Positions 8,318 to 19,475 of a stretch of DNA of 62,039 nucleotides are shown one piece after another (position 1 is the stretch's first letter; every line of letters begins with the position of its first letter). The translations under genes and the position numbers were made by a program. This stretch comes from Kitasatospora sp. DSM 101779 (GTDB lineage: Bacteria > Actinomycetota > Actinomycetes > Streptomycetales > Streptomycetaceae). Location: positions 681,612 to 743,650 of the forward strand of contig NZ_JAHTIK010000001.1 in assembly GCF_025655475.1 (NCBI RefSeq), in the 5' to 3' direction. The notes below the pieces were generated by a model that was given only the letters and a program-made list of their open reading frames with translations, was not told the DNA's origin and did no database searches.

Positions 8318-9316
8318 TCAGTTCTCCGCGAGCAGTTCGAGGGTGTCGATGACGCGGTTGGAGAAGCCCCACTCGTTGTCGTACCAGGCGACCACCTTGA
8401 CGTGCTTGCCGTCGACCCGGGTGAGGGCGGCGTCGAAGATGGACGAGGCGGGCTGGCCGGTGATGTCGCCGGAGACGAGCGGCTCGTCCGCGTAGTCGAG
8501 GATGCCCTTGAGCGGGCCGTCGGCGGCGGCGCGGTAGGCGGCGAGCACCTCGTCGCGGGTGACCTCGCGGGAGACCGTGGTGTTCAGCTCGACGATCGAG
8601 CCGACCGGCACGGGCACGCGGATCGAGTCGCCGGACAGCTTGCCGTCCAGCTGCGGCAGCACCAGGCCGATCGCCTTGGCGGCGCCGGTGGTGGTCGGCA
8701 CGATGTTGACGCCGGCGGCGCGGGCGCGGCGCATGTCGCGGTGCGGGCCGTCCTGGAGGTTCTGCTCCTGGGTGTAGGCGTGCACGGTGGTCATGAAGCC
8801 GTGCTCGATGCCGGCCAGGTCGTCGAGGACGGAGGCCAGCGGGGCCAGCGCGTTGGTGGTGCACGAGGCGTTCGAGACGATCACGTGCCGGGCCGGGTCG
8901 TAGGCGTCGGTGTTCACGCCGTAGGCCAGGGTGACGTCGGCGCCGTCGGAGGGGGCGCTGACCAGCACGCGCCGGGCGCCGGCGGTGATGTGGGCGCGGG
9001 CGGCGTCCGCCGCGGTGAAGCGGCCGGTCGCCTCCAGCACGATGTCGACGCCGAGCTCGGCCCAGGGCAGGTTGGCCGGCTCGCGCTCGGCGAGCACCTT
9101 GATGCGGCGGCCGTCCACGACCAGGTCGGTGCCGTCGACCTCGACGGGGCGGCCGAGGCGGCCGAGCGCGCTGTCGTACTTGAGCAGGTGGGCGAGCGCG
9201 TCCGGGGCGGTGAGGTCGTTGATGGCGACGACCTCCAGCTTGCTGTCGCGCTCCAGCAGGGCGCGCAGCGTGTTGCGTCCGATGCGGCCGAATCCGTTGA
9301 CGGCGATGCGGGTCAT
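8318..9316 (-). CDS. gap: Type I glyceraldehyde-3-phosphate dehydrogenase
   Basis: Glycolytic and gluconeogenic enzyme of 332 residues that converts glyceraldehyde 3-phosphate, phosphate and NAD+ to 1,3-bisphosphoglycerate. The Rossmann motif GFGRIGRN is at residues 8-15, the catalytic cysteine is Cys152 in SNASCTTNAL, and the general base is His179 in TTVHAYTQ. Length and motifs are typical and the gene looks intact. The ATG follows AGAGGA at good spacing; the frame stays open upstream but without homology. The upstream region carries three copies of an AAGGATC motif (see 9396-9445), so gap may be specifically regulated. No pgk or tpi lies beside it, so this may be a second, stand-alone gap gene. 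Confidence 0.95.
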   Translation of the reverse strand: MTRIAVNGFGRIGRNTLRALLERDSKLEVVAINDLTAPDALAHLLKYDSALGRLGRPVEVDGTDLVVDGRRIKVLAEREPANLPWAELGVDIVLEATGRFTAADAARAHITAGARRVLVSAPSDGADVTLAYGVNTDAYDPARHVIVSNASCTTNALAPLASVLDDLAGIEHGFMTTVHAYTQEQNLQDGPHRDMRRARAAGVNIVPTTTGAAKAIGLVLPQLDGKLSGDSIRVPVPVGSIVELNTTVSREVTRDEVLAAYRAAADGPLKGILDYADEPLVSGDITGQPASSIFDAALTRVDGKHVKVVAWYDNEWGFSNRVIDTLELLAEN

Positions 9317-9395
9317 GGAGGTTCCTCTCGTGTCGTCCCGCCATCCATGGTCGGCATCGCGGCCCCCGGCAGACAGTGGCCCGGATGACAGCGTG

Positions 9396-9445
9396 CGCAA
9401 GGATCTCGCCAGATCCTTCGCCAACGATCGCAAGGATCCCGCCAG
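9396..9445. promoter_or_regulatory. Repeated AAGGATC operator-like motif upstream of gap
   Basis: A 17-bp sequence, CGCAAGGATCYCGCCAG, occurs twice in direct orientation (9396-9412 and 9429-9445), 33 bp or about three helical turns apart. An inverted AGATCCTT (9411-9418) forms an 8-bp-arm hairpin or palindrome with the first copy. The cluster begins about 80 bp upstream of the gap start codon. It probably binds a dedicated regulator, whose identity is unknown. Confidence 0.55.
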
Positions 9446-9545
9446 CACGTCCGTCCTGCGGGCGCGCCGGCCCGGAACGTCCCGGTCAGGGGGCGGAAAC
9501 CGCGACGGAAGGGGGTGGCCGGATCCAGCGGTGCTCGGCCGGCCG

Positions 9546-10493
9546 TCAGGCCGAGAAGGTGTGCCGGTACTCCGTCGGGGAGGTGCCGAGGATCCGGTGG
9601 AAGTGCAGGCGCAGGTTGGCCCCGGTGCCGAGCCCGACCCGGTCGGCGATCTGCTCCACGCCCAGGTCGGTGCGTTCGAGCAGTTCGCGTGCCAGGTCGA
9701 CGCGGGCCCGCAGCACCCACTGCATCGGCGTGTAGCCGGTGTCCTCGACGAAGCGCCGGGAGAAGGTCCGGGCGGAGACCTTGGCGTTGCGGGCCAGGTC
9801 CTCCAGGGTCAGCGGTTCGGCGAGGTGGGCGAGGGCCCACTCCCGGGTGCCCGCGAACAGGTCGCCGAGCGGCTCGGGGACGCTCCGCGGCACGTACTGC
9901 GCCTGTCCGCCGCTGCGGTAGGGCGCCGCCACCAGCCGCCGCGCCACATGGTTGGAGAGCCCCACGCCGTGGTCGCGGCGCAGCAGGTGCAGGCACAGGT
10001 CGATGCCGGAGGCGGCGCCCGCCGAGGTGAGCACGTCCCCCTCGTCCACGAACAGCACGTTCGCGTCGACCCGCACCAGCGGGTGACGTTCGGCGAGGGC
10101 CTTGGTGTAGTGCCAGTGGGTGGTCGCCCGCTTGCCGTCGAGGAGACCGGTCGCCGCGAGCGCGAACGCGCCCGTCGAGATCGCGGCGAGCCGGGTGCCC
10201 CGGCCGTGGGCGGCGGTGAGCGCGGCGACGACCTCGGCCGGCGGCTCGGTGGTCGCCGGCTCGCGATAGCCGGGGATGAAGACGGTGTCGGCCTGTTCGA
10301 ACGCCTCCAGGCCGTCCGCCACGTGGTACGAGAGGCCGTCGCCGCCCGTCACCAGCCCCGGCGAGGCTCCGCAGACCCGCACGTCGTAGGGCATGCTCGG
10401 CCGGTTGGAGAACACCTGGGCGGGGATGCCCACGTCGAGCGGCTTCGCGCCTTCCAGCACGAGCACCGCGACCTGGTGGTTCCTCCGCCCCAT
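9546..10493 (-). CDS. GlxA family AraC-type transcriptional regulator
   Basis: Regulator of 315 residues with an N-terminal DJ-1/PfpI (class I amidotransferase-like) domain, about residues 6-175 (VAVLVLEGAKPLDVGIPAQV near its start), and a C-terminal pair of AraC helix-turn-helices (about 215-312) ending in the signature GLGTGANLRLHFHRILGTSP. The ATG follows AGGAGGAGG at ideal spacing. Proteins of this family often activate or repress genes for amine or amino-acid metabolism; the target here is unknown. It lies head-to-tail with the aldo-keto reductase gene upstream (116 bp apart), so a link is possible but unproven. Confidence 0.92.
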   Translation of the reverse strand: MGRRNHQVAVLVLEGAKPLDVGIPAQVFSNRPSMPYDVRVCGASPGLVTGGDGLSYHVADGLEAFEQADTVFIPGYREPATTEPPAEVVAALTAAHGRGTRLAAISTGAFALAATGLLDGKRATTHWHYTKALAERHPLVRVDANVLFVDEGDVLTSAGAASGIDLCLHLLRRDHGVGLSNHVARRLVAAPYRSGGQAQYVPRSVPEPLGDLFAGTREWALAHLAEPLTLEDLARNAKVSARTFSRRFVEDTGYTPMQWVLRARVDLARELLERTDLGVEQIADRVGLGTGANLRLHFHRILGTSPTEYRHTFSA

Positions 10494-10609
10494 CGGGCCT
10501 CCTCCTGCGCGCTCCGCGGCCACCGGTCGTCCGCTCCCCCACGGGTGGCCCGAACGACTGCTGTCGCAAGCATCCTGCCACCTGCGGGTGGCGCGAGTCC
10601 CGGCACGCC

Positions 10610-11530
10610 TCAGCCCGCGCGGTGGTGCAGTGCGTCGAGGACGGCCAGGTCCTCGGGCGTGAGCCGCAGGGCGGCGGCCGCCACGTTGGCGGTCAGGTGG
10701 TCCGGGTCGCCGGTGCCGGGGATGGCGAGGACGTGCGGGCCGCGGTGCAGGGTCCAGGCGATCCGGACCTGGGCGGGACTCGCGCCGTGGCGGCGGGCGA
10801 CGGCGAGGACCTCCGGCGGTTCCTCCCCGGTGGTGCCGGCCTGCCGTCCCGGCCCGGCGATCGCGTAGAACGGCACGAAGGCGGTGCCCCGCTCGCCGCA
10901 GGCGCGCAGCAGCGCGTCCTGCTCGGGCGGACTGCCGATCCCGTACGGGTTCTGCACGCAGACCACCGGGGCGATCGCCGCGGCCTCGGCGAGGTGGTCG
11001 GCGGTGACGTTGGAGAGGCCGAGGTGGCGGACGAGGCCGGCCTCGCGGAGGTCGGCGAGGGCACCGAAGCGTTCGGCGACCGGGTCGGTGCCGACGATCC
11101 GCAGGTTCACCAGGTCCAGGTGGTCGCGGCCGAGCTGGCGCAGGTTCTCCTCGACCTGGCCGCGCAGCTGATCGGGGGTGGCGTGCGGCAGCCACCGGCC
11201 GGAGCGGTCCCGGCCGGGGCCGACCTTGGTCGCGAGGACTAGGTCGTCCGGATAGGGCGCCAGGGCACGGTTGATCAGCTCGTTCGCGGAGCGGAGTGGT
11301 GAGAAGTAGAAGGCGGCGGTGTCGATGTGGTCGACGCCGAGGTCGACGGCGCGGCGCAGCACGGCGATCGCCTGCTCGCGGTCGCGGGGCACGGCGCGGC
11401 GCACCAGGGCGGGGCCGGTCTGCGGCAGGCGCATGGCGCCGAAGCCGAGGCGGTTGACCGTCAGGTCCCCGAGGGTCCAGGTGCCGGCCGCGGCCGCGGT
11501 GATGGTCGGTGAGGTCATGCCCGGCATCAT
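10610..11530 (-). CDS. Aldo/keto reductase
   Basis: NADPH-dependent reductase of 306 residues with a TIM-barrel fold. Visible family features are the N-terminal GFGAMRLPQTGP, the catalytic region VDHIDTAAFYFSP with the active-site Asp and Tyr, the lysine in LATKVG, and a C-terminal cofactor-binding stretch with AIPGTGDPDHL. The usual active-site His is in a stretch reading DHLDLVNLR. The first Met of MMPGMTSPT was taken; starting at the third Met would remove four residues. The start is divergent from the DUF5937 regulator, which may control it. The physiological carbonyl substrate is unknown. Confidence 0.9.
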   Translation of the reverse strand: MMPGMTSPTITAAAAGTWTLGDLTVNRLGFGAMRLPQTGPALVRRAVPRDREQAIAVLRRAVDLGVDHIDTAAFYFSPLRSANELINRALAPYPDDLVLATKVGPGRDRSGRWLPHATPDQLRGQVEENLRQLGRDHLDLVNLRIVGTDPVAERFGALADLREAGLVRHLGLSNVTADHLAEAAAIAPVVCVQNPYGIGSPPEQDALLRACGERGTAFVPFYAIAGPGRQAGTTGEEPPEVLAVARRHGASPAQVRIAWTLHRGPHVLAIPGTGDPDHLTANVAAAALRLTPEDLAVLDALHHRAG

Positions 11531-11592
11531 CCGCGGGGCCGTAGAGTGGCCGCCATTGATTCGGGCGGGGGCGAATCCGGGCGGGGGCGCGG

Positions 11593-12588
11593 GTGGCGGA
11601 GCTGGTCTTCTCGGTGCGGGACCTGGCGCAGATGCGGTTCGCCGTCTCGCCGATGTGGGAGGTGGGGCCGAGTCTGCGGCTGCTGCGCTCGGGGGTGGTG
11701 CACCCGGTGCACCGGAGGTGGGCCGAGCAGGTGCGGCCGCGGTTGGCGGCGGCGGGCCTGGACCGGGGGCGGCTGGCCGAGTTGGTCCCGCCGTCGGGCT
11801 ACGTCCCGGACTTCCTCAATCCGACGCCCGCGGCGCCGGTCGCCGACCTGGCCGAGGAGGTGGACGGCATCCTGGCCACCCCGCCGGAGCGGGTCCGCCG
11901 CGACCTGGACCGGCTGCGGCGCGAGCAGGGCGGCCTCGGGCCGCGCACCGAGGCGCTGTACGCCCGGCCGGAGGCCCGGCTCGCCGGGGTGGCCGAGGAG
12001 ATCCGGTCGTACTGGGAGTTGGCACTCGCGCCGTACTGGGCGCGGATCCGCGCGGTGCTGGACGCGGACGTGGCGCACCGGGCCCGGCAGGTCGCGGAGC
12101 GCGGCGCGGCGCACCTGCTGGGCGGGTTGCACGCCTCGGTGCGGTGGGACGAGGACACCCTGCGGCTGCCGCGCCGGCCGAGCGCGCTGTCGCGGCCGAC
12201 GGCGGGCCGGGGGCTGCTGCTGATCCCGTCGGTCTTCACCGGCCCGGTCCCGTTCACCCGGGTGACCCCGCCGGACCCGCCGCAACTCGCCTACCCCGCC
12301 CGGGGCATCGGCTCGCTCTGGGAGACGCCGTCCGGCGACGGTGGTGAGGCGCTGGCGGCCGTGCTGGGGCGCACCCGCGCCCGTCTGCTGACCGAGCTGG
12401 ACACGCCCGCCTCGACCACCGAACTGGCCCGCCGTACGGGCCTGTCGCCGGCCGCCGTGTCGGAGAGCCTGACCGCGCTGCGCTCCGCCGGTCTGACCAC
12501 GGCCCACCGCGCCGGCCGCGCCGTCCTGTACGCCCGCACGGCGGCGGCGGACGCCGTCCTCGCGGCGGCTGCGGCGGCGGGCCGCTGA
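11593..12588 (+). CDS. DUF5937 / ArsR-type winged-helix regulator
   Basis: Protein of 331 residues. The first 240 or so match the actinobacterial DUF5937 pattern (VFSVRDLAQMRFAVSPMWEV and similar). The last 80 form an ArsR-like winged helix with LARRTGLSPAAVSESLTALR followed by a wing (AGRAVLYARTAAADAV). It is probably a one-component transcription factor whose N-terminal domain senses a signal. The GTG start is forced by a stop codon 36 nt upstream and follows a G-rich stretch. It is divergent from the aldo-keto reductase gene, the most plausible target. Confidence 0.85.
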   Translation: MAELVFSVRDLAQMRFAVSPMWEVGPSLRLLRSGVVHPVHRRWAEQVRPRLAAAGLDRGRLAELVPPSGYVPDFLNPTPAAPVADLAEEVDGILATPPERVRRDLDRLRREQGGLGPRTEALYARPEARLAGVAEEIRSYWELALAPYWARIRAVLDADVAHRARQVAERGAAHLLGGLHASVRWDEDTLRLPRRPSALSRPTAGRGLLLIPSVFTGPVPFTRVTPPDPPQLAYPARGIGSLWETPSGDGGEALAAVLGRTRARLLTELDTPASTTELARRTGLSPAAVSESLTALRSAGLTTAHRAGRAVLYARTAAADAVLAAAAAAGR

Positions 12589-12869
12589 GCCGCGCTCAGC
12601 ACACTGCGCCGGTCGGGCATGCCCTGCCCGTCCGGCGCGTCCCGCCCGTCCTTAGCGCCCCGCCCCTGCTGCGCCGCGGCCGTCCTCCGTCCGTCCCGGA
12701 TCCGTCTCCCGGCCCCGGCCCGTCGGGGTGAACGGCCGGTGCGTGCGGTCGGGCCGGCGGACCGCGGGCGGATGACGATCCCGCAGCGCCCCCGCCCCGG
12801 GCGGTGCCGCCACCGACCGGTCAGGAACGGAGAAGCCCCGGCCACCGCAGCGCGGCTAGCGTGGCAGCC

Positions 12870-13280
12870 ATGGACATCACCCTTCAGTGGACCTTCCTCC
12901 CGCACACCGACCCGGAGGCCTCGCTGGCCTTCTACCGCGACCTCCTCGGCTTCGAGGTCCGCAACGACGTCGGCAACGGCGCGATGCGCTGGATCACCGT
13001 CGGCCCGGCCGGGCAGCCCGGCATGTCGATCGTCCTGGAGCCGCCGGGCATGGACCCGGGCATCACGGAGGACGAGCGCCGCACCATCACCGAGATGATG
13101 GCCAAGGGCACCTACGCCCGGATCACCCTGGCGACCGCCGACCTGGACGGCGTCTTCGACACGTTGAAGGCGGGCGGCGCCGAGCTCGTCCAGGAGCCGA
13201 CCGATCAGCCGTACGGGCTGCGCGACTGCGCCTTCCGGGACCCCGCGGGCAACCTGGTCCGCCTCAACCAGACCGGCTGA
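12870..13280 (+). CDS. VOC family protein (glyoxalase/bleomycin resistance fold)
   Basis: Protein of 136 residues made of two beta-alpha-beta-beta-beta modules. The first runs from WTFLPHTDPEASLAFYRDLLGF; the second contains ADLDGVFDTLKAGGAELVQEP and ends GLRDCAFRDPAGNLVRLNQ, the usual metal-site region. Such proteins bind a divalent metal and act as lyases, dioxygenases or antibiotic-binding proteins; no specific role can be assigned. A TAGCGT box (12857-12862) lies 7 nt before the ATG, which suggests a leaderless transcript. A strong hairpin follows the stop codon. Confidence 0.88.
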   Translation: MDITLQWTFLPHTDPEASLAFYRDLLGFEVRNDVGNGAMRWITVGPAGQPGMSIVLEPPGMDPGITEDERRTITEMMAKGTYARITLATADLDGVFDTLKAGGAELVQEPTDQPYGLRDCAFRDPAGNLVRLNQTG

Positions 13281-13290
13281 GCCGCCCGGC

Positions 13291-13337
13291 GGCCGCGGCC
13301 CGTCCCCGTCCGCGGGGCGGCGGACGGGCCGCGGCCG
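13291..13337 (+). terminator. Terminator hairpin after VOC gene
   Basis: Perfect 16-bp stem (13291-13306 with 13322-13337) around a 15-nt loop, starting 10 bp after the VOC stop codon. It separates the VOC gene from the UvrA-like gene on the same strand. Confidence 0.8.
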
Positions 13338-13371
13338 TACCGGCGGAAGACCACCGGGCAGAGCCCCCGGA

Positions 13372-13389
13372 CTGGTTGGATCGGACCAG
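13372..13389. promoter_or_regulatory. Inverted repeat upstream of UvrA-like gene
   Basis: CTGGT and ACCAG arms (5 bp) flank an 8-nt centre that is itself nearly symmetric (TGGATCGG). It ends 51 bp before the chosen start codon and overlaps the likely promoter zone. It resembles GntR- or MarR-type operators, but the spacing does not match the DasR box. Function is inferred from position only. Confidence 0.35.
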
Positions 13390-13440
13390 GCAATGCCGGC
13401 GGTGACCGCGGACGCGGCCCGCCCGACGGACGGAGAGACG

Positions 13441-15843
<2,403 letters not shown>

Positions 15844-15864
15844 TCGCCGTCGGGCCGCCCGCCG

Positions 15865-16629
15865 TCAGCGGGCGGGCGGGCCGGCGGGGTCCGCGAGGCC
15901 GAGCGGGTCGTCCACCCGGTCGAGGAGTTCCGGTCCGTTGGACCGCACGCTGTTCACCGCGGTGGACACCGCCCGGACGGTCAGCTCGCCGCCGGCCGGG
16001 GTGTGCAGCAGGTGGTGCAGGTCGGCGGCGTCGGAGCGGTCCGGGTCCAGCCAGGCGTCCAGGTCGGCGGGGGCGATGGTCAGCGGCATCCGGTCGTGGA
16101 TGCGGCCCGCGCTGTCGGTGGCGTCGGTGGTGATGATCGTGGTCGTGGTGAGCCAGGCCGCGGGGTCGTCGTCCGGGACGGAGCGGTCGCGCCAGAACTC
16201 GTACAGGCCCGCCATCAGCAGCACCGAGCCGGTGCTGAGGTAGTACGGCTGCTTGAACGCCCTGCGGCCGGCGGCGGCCTCGACCGGCCGCCACTCGAAG
16301 TAGCCGTCGGCCGGGATCACGCAGCGGCGGGCGGCGAACGCCTTGCGGAAGGCCGGCTTCTCGTGGACGGTCTCCGACCTGGCGTTGATCATCCGGGCTC
16401 CGCCGGCCGGGTCCTTGGACCAGGACGGGACGAGGCCCCAGCGCAGCGGCCGCAGCTGGCGCACCACCTCGCCGGTCTCGCGGTCGACCCGTTCCAGGAC
16501 GGCGGGCACCGGATCGGTGGGCGCCACGTTCCAGCTCGGGGCGAGTGCCTCGGCCGGGTCCCAGCGCATCTCGCCGAGCAGGCCGACCAGGTCGACCGGG
16601 GTGGTGGTGGAGACGAAGCGACCGCACAT
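15865..16629 (-). CDS. SOS response-associated peptidase (HMCES/YedK family)
   Basis: SRAP-domain protein of 254 residues that is expected to crosslink to abasic sites in single-stranded DNA through Cys2 (MCGRFV). Other conserved parts are the NARSET-EKPAF stretch, RRCVIPADGYFEW and the late MPLTIAP motif. The start must be the Met directly before Cys2, because the mature N-terminal Cys is the active residue; the frame is open further upstream. The gene converges on the UvrA-like gene, a second DNA-damage protein, but they are on opposite strands and not an operon. Confidence 0.94.
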   Translation of the reverse strand: MCGRFVSTTTPVDLVGLLGEMRWDPAEALAPSWNVAPTDPVPAVLERVDRETGEVVRQLRPLRWGLVPSWSKDPAGGARMINARSETVHEKPAFRKAFAARRCVIPADGYFEWRPVEAAAGRRAFKQPYYLSTGSVLLMAGLYEFWRDRSVPDDDPAAWLTTTTIITTDATDSAGRIHDRMPLTIAPADLDAWLDPDRSDAADLHHLLHTPAGGELTVRAVSTAVNSVRSNGPELLDRVDDPLGLADPAGPPAR

Positions 16630-16720
16630 GCGTCCACCCTGCCACGCCGGTCCGTCCGCAGCGGTCAACCTGCCGGATCCCGCGCCGGGCCGGGCGCCGC
16701 GGGCGGCGGACCACGGGCCG

Positions 16721-17500
16721 TCAGACGAGCGAGGCCAGGTCGATGACGGTGTACCCGCGGGACTCGACGGCGTCGACGACGGCGGGCAGTGCGCGGGAGT
16801 CGACGTTCGGGCCGGAGGTCTCGGTGGAGCCGAGGTGCATCTGGAGGATCATTCCGGGTCGGATCGTCCGGACGGCCCGGTCCACCGCGTCCTCGACGCT
16901 CACACCGCCGCCCTCGCCGAGGTAGCCGAGGGTGTCGTCGGTGAACTCGATGTCGGCATAGCCGAGCGCGTTGACCTGGGCGATCGCGGACGGGCTGGTC
17001 TCGCTGTAGGGGAAGCGGTAGAACGGCAGCGGGTCGGTGCCGGTGGCCCTGCGGATCGCCTCGTCGGCGCGCTCCACCTGCTCCCGCAGCCCGGCCGCGT
17101 CCAGGTCGGCGAGTTCGGGGTGGTCGTAGGAGTGGCTGGCGACGCCGTGTTCGGCGGCGAGCGCCTCGGCCGCCTCCGGGTTCGCCTCCGCGAACTGCCC
17201 GGTCAGGAAGAAGGTGGCGGGGACGCCTCGGCTGCGCAGCTCGTCGAGGACGGCGTCGATGCCGTCGTCGTTCCAGGCCGCGTTGAAGGTGAGGGCCACC
17301 ACCGGGTCGTCGGTGGGGATCAGCCGGATCTCCTCGCCGAAGAGGTCGGCCAGTCCGCGGCGGGGCCCCGCCGCCCGGACGGCGACCGGGCCGGGGGCGG
17401 CGGGGCGCCGGAAGCCCGCCGGGCTGCCGAGCGGGAGGGCGAGGGCGGCGCCCGCCGCGAGGAACGTGCGCCGCGGGAGCCGGTGCTGAGGGTGCGTCAT
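16721..17500 (-). CDS. Polysaccharide deacetylase family protein (Tat-exported)
   Basis: Protein of 259 residues with a twin-arginine signal ([19 protein letters not shown]) at residues 7-25 and a NodB homology domain from about residue 65. The catalytic blocks appear as [14 protein letters not shown], the metal-binding [15 protein letters not shown] and LQMHLGS. The first motif has an insertion relative to the usual TFDDG, but an Asp pair is kept. Expected role: metal-dependent removal of acetyl groups from cell-wall or extracellular polysaccharide. The ATG chosen gives a standard signal peptide; a GATACT box 6 nt upstream hints at leaderless transcription. Confidence 0.88.
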   Translation of the reverse strand: MTHPQHRLPRRTFLAAGAALALPLGSPAGFRRPAAPGPVAVRAAGPRRGLADLFGEEIRLIPTDDPVVALTFNAAWNDDGIDAVLDELRSRGVPATFFLTGQFAEANPEAAEALAAEHGVASHSYDHPELADLDAAGLREQVERADEAIRRATGTDPLPFYRFPYSETSPSAIAQVNALGYADIEFTDDTLGYLGEGGGVSVEDAVDRAVRTIRPGMILQMHLGSTETSGPNVDSRALPAVVDAVESRGYTVIDLASLV

Positions 17501-17709
17501 CAGCGCAGTATCCGGTCGTCTCCGGCCGTGCGGCATCCGACACGCCCGCGCCGCCTCCGGCTGGCCGCCGCCGGTGGGCGACACGCTGGGCGGGCCGCCG
17601 GGGCGTGACTCGGTGGGCGGCGGGTGGTAGGCCGGAGGCGTACGGGGAGGTGCTCCCCGACCGGTCGGTGTCCGACACCGACCGGGTCCGACGGCAGACG
17701 GGATGGCGC

Positions 17710-18153
17710 ATGCCTCTGGAGGGCGAGTACGAGCCGAGTCCGGAGCAGTGGGTGCGGGACCAGGTGGAGCTGTACGAGAGCTCCGGCGGCACGCGGGGCA
17801 CGACCCTGCGGGGCATGCCGGTGGTCGTCCTCACCACGCTCGGCGCGCGCAGCGGCAAGATCCGCAAGACCCCGCTGATGCGGGTCGAGCACGACGGCCG
17901 GTACGCGCTGGTCGCCTCGATGGGCGGTGCTCCGCGCCACCCGGTCTGGTACCACAACGTGGTGGCGAATCCGCTGGTCGAGCTGCAGGACGGACCCGTC
18001 CGGCAGGAGATGGCCGCCCGTGAACTCGGCGGCGCGGAGAAGGCCGAGTGGTGGGAGCGGGCGGTGGCGGCCTTCCCCGACTACGCGCAGTACCAGAAGC
18101 GGACGGAGCGGGAGATCCCGGTCTTCGTACTGGAGCCGGTCGGCGGTCGCTGA
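17710..18153 (+). CDS. Nitroreductase family deazaflavin-dependent oxidoreductase
   Basis: Protein of 147 residues of the Ddn-type split-barrel family that uses reduced coenzyme F420. Recognisable parts are the [23 protein letters not shown] strand-loop, the [21 protein letters not shown] block that contacts F420, [16 protein letters not shown], and the C-terminal [17 protein letters not shown]. It probably reduces an activated double bond or a nitro or quinone compound; the native substrate is unknown. GGGATGG lies just before the ATG. Together with the PPOX protein at 7.8 kb it points to an F420-producing organism. Confidence 0.92.
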   Translation: MPLEGEYEPSPEQWVRDQVELYESSGGTRGTTLRGMPVVVLTTLGARSGKIRKTPLMRVEHDGRYALVASMGGAPRHPVWYHNVVANPLVELQDGPVRQEMAARELGGAEKAEWWERAVAAFPDYAQYQKRTEREIPVFVLEPVGGR

Positions 18154-18184
18154 GCAGCCGTGGCGCGGGACGGCGGCCGGGTGG

Positions 18185-19192
18185 TCACGGCCGCCAGCCG
18201 GCGGTGGCGCCGAGGACGGCGAGCAGCAGCACCGCGCCCGCGTTCGTCCGCGGGTAGCAGAGCAGCAGGGCGCCGAGCTCGCGCAGGACGGCGCCGGGCC
18301 AGAGCACCCCTGCCGTCGGGGCGCCGACGACCTGTCCCGGCACGCCGGCCCGGCGGGCCTCGACGGCGGTGCGCAGCACGTGGAAGTTGCTGGTGACGAC
18401 GGTGCAGCGGTAGTCCGGGCGGTGCTGGCGCATCAGCCGGTCACTGAATCTCAGGTTCTCCGCGGTGTTGCGGGAGCGGTCCTCCCGCAGCACCGCGGCG
18501 GCGGGCACGCCCCGGTCGGCGGCGTACCGGGCCATCGCCTCGGCCTCGCTGAGCTGTTCGCCGGTGCCCTTGCCGCCGGACACCACCAGGACGGGTGCGG
18601 GCGGCCCGTTGCGCTCCTGGTCGGCGCGGAGTCCGAGGGCCCGGTCGAGCCGGGCGGCGAGCAGGGGCGGCACCCGGTCGTCGTCGTCCAGTCCGGCGCC
18701 GAGCGCCACCACGAAGTCGACCTGCCGCGGCGGCGGGATCCGGCCGTACAGCGCCGAGTAGCCGAGGCAGCACAGCAGCAGGAACGCCAGGTAGCCGGCG
18801 ACCAGCAGGGCGGCCGCGGCGGCGGCGTGCAGCGGCCGCGAGTCGACCCGGGCCGCCGCCCACAGCACCCCGATCAGGGCGAGCCCGGCCGACCCGGCGA
18901 GCAGCGGCAGCAGGTGGACGGGGCTGCCGCCCGCCCGGCGGACCATCAGCACGCCGTTGCCGAGGAGCAGTACGGCCACGGCCGATGCAGCGAGCAGGGC
19001 GGCGACCGGCAGCGCGTCGGCGACGCCCCGGGCGGTGCCCGGCGGCAGCCGGTCCAGTTCGCCCAGCAGACCCGCCGCCGTTGCCGCCACGGCCAGTCCG
19101 AGCAGCACCGCGTTGCTCAGCCGCCGCAGGTCCCGCGCGGCACCGATCGCGAACAGCACCAGCAGGACGGCGGCGAGCAGGTAGGCGACCAT
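18185..19192 (-). CDS. YdcF/SanA-like DUF218 membrane protein
   Basis: Membrane protein of 335 residues. Five or six hydrophobic helices occupy the first 150 residues, followed by the DUF218 domain (from PPRQVDFVVALGAGL to about residue 300) with VLVVSGGKGTGEQLSEAEAMARY, the conserved ED-SRNTAEN motif and VTSNFHVLRT. A last helix closes the protein. DUF218 proteins such as ElyC and SanA are linked to envelope integrity and peptidoglycan precursor handling; the exact reaction is unknown. A TACCAT box (19199-19204) ends 6 nt before the ATG, so the mRNA may be leaderless. Confidence 0.88.
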   Translation of the reverse strand: MVAYLLAAVLLVLFAIGAARDLRRLSNAVLLGLAVAATAAGLLGELDRLPPGTARGVADALPVAALLAASAVAVLLLGNGVLMVRRAGGSPVHLLPLLAGSAGLALIGVLWAAARVDSRPLHAAAAAALLVAGYLAFLLLCCLGYSALYGRIPPPRQVDFVVALGAGLDDDDRVPPLLAARLDRALGLRADQERNGPPAPVLVVSGGKGTGEQLSEAEAMARYAADRGVPAAAVLREDRSRNTAENLRFSDRLMRQHRPDYRCTVVTSNFHVLRTAVEARRAGVPGQVVGAPTAGVLWPGAVLRELGALLLCYPRTNAGAVLLLAVLGATAGWRP

Positions 19193-19285
19193 GCCGCGAT
19201 GGTAGGCGCCCGCACCCGAACGGCGGCGCCGGCCGGGGCCCCGCGTCGGCGGGCGCCGGGGCCGTGCGGTGCCTCGTAGGGGCGC

Positions 19286-19433
19286 TGGGGGCACCTCCCG
19301 GCCGAAGGCCGGGGGCGGAACTGCGCAATTCGGATGCGAGTCACCGTGTGGGCCGGGGGCGAGCCGAACCTCAGGACCACCACTCCGGACTGCGCAGTTC
19401 TCCCCCAGGTCTTCGGGCCGGGAGCTGCCCCCA
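19286..19433. mobile_element. MITE-like palindromic intergenic element
   Basis: A 148-bp non-coding element bounded by long inverted repeats: 19286-19327 pairs with 19391-19433 at about 86% identity (five mismatches and one gap), and the symmetry continues weakly a further 8-9 bp outwards. The inner 10 bp GAACTGCGCA/TGCGCAGTTC match perfectly. The 63-bp centre encodes nothing. The ends resemble G-rich, CTGCGCA-containing intergenic repeats that I recall as common in Streptomyces genomes. It sits between the YdcF promoter and the monooxygenase stop codon. It could be a non-autonomous transposon or a large RNA hairpin. I see no target-site duplication. Confidence 0.6.
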
Positions 19434-19475
19434 CGCGCCTCTGACTCAGCCACTGAGCACCCTGGGAGACGACTC

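Noticed and set aside
13372..13389. DasR (GlcNAc regulator) binding site
   Set aside because: The arms CTGGT/ACCAG fit, but the centre is 8 nt instead of the compact DasR spacing, and no amino-sugar gene is adjacent.
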